A stretch of 5,073 nucleotides of DNA from CABMGO01 sp964574775 (lineage in GTDB: Archaea > Nanobdellota > Nanobdellia > Pacearchaeales > GW2011-AR1). The stretch spans positions 1-5,073 of the forward strand of contig CAZNOS010000051.1 in NCBI GenBank assembly GCA_964574775.1. The letters run 5' to 3'. Of this stretch, positions 4,764 to 5,073 are shown in pieces. The first letter of the stretch is position 1. The number at the start of each line of letters is the position of its first letter. The position numbers were made by a program, and so were the translations under genes. Under the pieces are notes generated by a model. It did no database searches, was not told where the DNA came from, and saw nothing but the letters and a program-made list of their open reading frames with translations.

Positions 4764-5073
4764 CCTTTCCAAATAACCTCTCACAATTCTCCCAAATCTG
4801 CTTTGCAACTTCTTCTTCTGTTAAACCTTTTATTTTTGCAATTTCCTTGATTGTCGTTGCCACGTCTTTTGGTTCTGAACGCTCTCCAGCTACGGGAGAT
4901 AAATATGGAGCGTCTGTTTCTGTTAGTAATTGCTCTATCGGCACGATAGAAACAAGCGTTTGAAAATGCTGCAAACGAGTTATAACTGCCGGAACCGAAA
5001 AATACCATCCGTTCGCCATCGCTCTTTTGATTAAGCTTTTACTACCAGAGAAACAATGCATGATTACATTTTT
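4759..5073 (-). CDS. tatD: TatD-family metal-dependent hydrolase, C-terminal part (5' end outside window)
   Basis: Only the last 104 residues are in the window: the frame stays open to the right edge, where it begins KNVIMHCF, so the true start lies beyond 5073. TatD-family proteins are TIM-barrel, metal-dependent nucleases of about 250-270 aa with DNase activity, including 3'-5' exonuclease activity on single-stranded DNA. Visible family motifs are MHCFSGS, with the metal-binding His, about 100 residues from the end; a WYFSVPAVI barrel strand; LLTETDAPYLSP, with the conserved metal-binding Asp; and the C-terminal EEVAKQIWENCERLFG helix typical of the family. The internal Met of MHCFSGS is not the start. 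It ends 24 bp before trpS, which has its own TATA box over this gene's stop codon. The family call is firm; the gene symbol follows family usage and does not prove orthology. Confidence 0.9.
   Translation of the reverse strand, partial: KNVIMHCFSGSKSLIKRAMANGWYFSVPAVITRLQHFQTLVSIVPIEQLLTETDAPYLSPVAGERSEPKDVATTIKEIAKIKGLTEEEVAKQIWENCERLFGKV

Noticed and set aside
4781..5008. 75-aa minus-strand ORF in another frame of the TatD-family gene
   Set aside because: The overlapping frame contains clear TatD motifs (HCFSGS, ETDAPYLSP); this one has none.
1..5073. CRISPR array, insertion sequence, integrase next to the tRNA, toxin-antitoxin or defence system
   Set aside because: No regularly spaced repeats, transposase or integrase motifs, terminal inverted repeats or paired small genes were seen. 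The tRNA 3' side is at the window edge, so an integration event beyond it cannot be judged.

Overview
The window looks like an ordinary, gene-dense piece of an AT-rich archaeal chromosome. Four things point to Archaea. The tRNA gene encodes no CCA. The TrpRS is of the archaeal/eukaryotic type. A small protein has a PC4-like fold. Every complete protein gene has an archaeal TATA-like box centred about 25-27 bp before its ATG with no Shine-Dalgarno sequence between, which is the signature of leaderless mRNAs. Small proteins, short gaps and a stripped-down pyruvate-kinase-like protein would fit a small-genome DPANN-type lineage (Pacearchaeota/Woesearchaeota-like), but that placement is inference.

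Layout, left to right. Minus strand: a tRNA-Ser(GGA) gene (4-84), a nitronate-monooxygenase/2-nitropropane-dioxygenase-like flavoprotein (127-1545) and a pyruvate-kinase-like barrel protein lacking the B and C domains (1631-2335). A 77-bp divergent promoter region follows (2336-2412). Plus strand: a 185-aa protein with two predicted membrane segments (2413-2970), a 115-aa PC4-like putative ssDNA-binding protein (3011-3358) and a 69-aa orphan protein with a hydrophobic segment (3415-3624). Minus strand again: trpS (3613-4734), whose 3' end overlaps the orphan gene by 12 bp tail-to-tail, then the C-terminal part of a TatD-family metal-dependent hydrolase that runs off the right edge (4759-5073).

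The genes do not form one pathway. Each complete protein gene seems to have its own promoter, even those on the same strand separated by only 24-85 bp, so the window reads as a run of single-gene transcription units and not as operons. No mobile element, CRISPR array, toxin-antitoxin pair or other defence system is visible. The points most worth a second look are the minimal pyruvate-kinase-like protein, the uniform leaderless promoter geometry (which also corrects the trpS start and supports the small orphan gene), the conserved-looking two-TM protein, and the acidic tail on the PC4-like protein. No non-coding stretch longer than 300 bases occurs; the longest gap is 85 bp.
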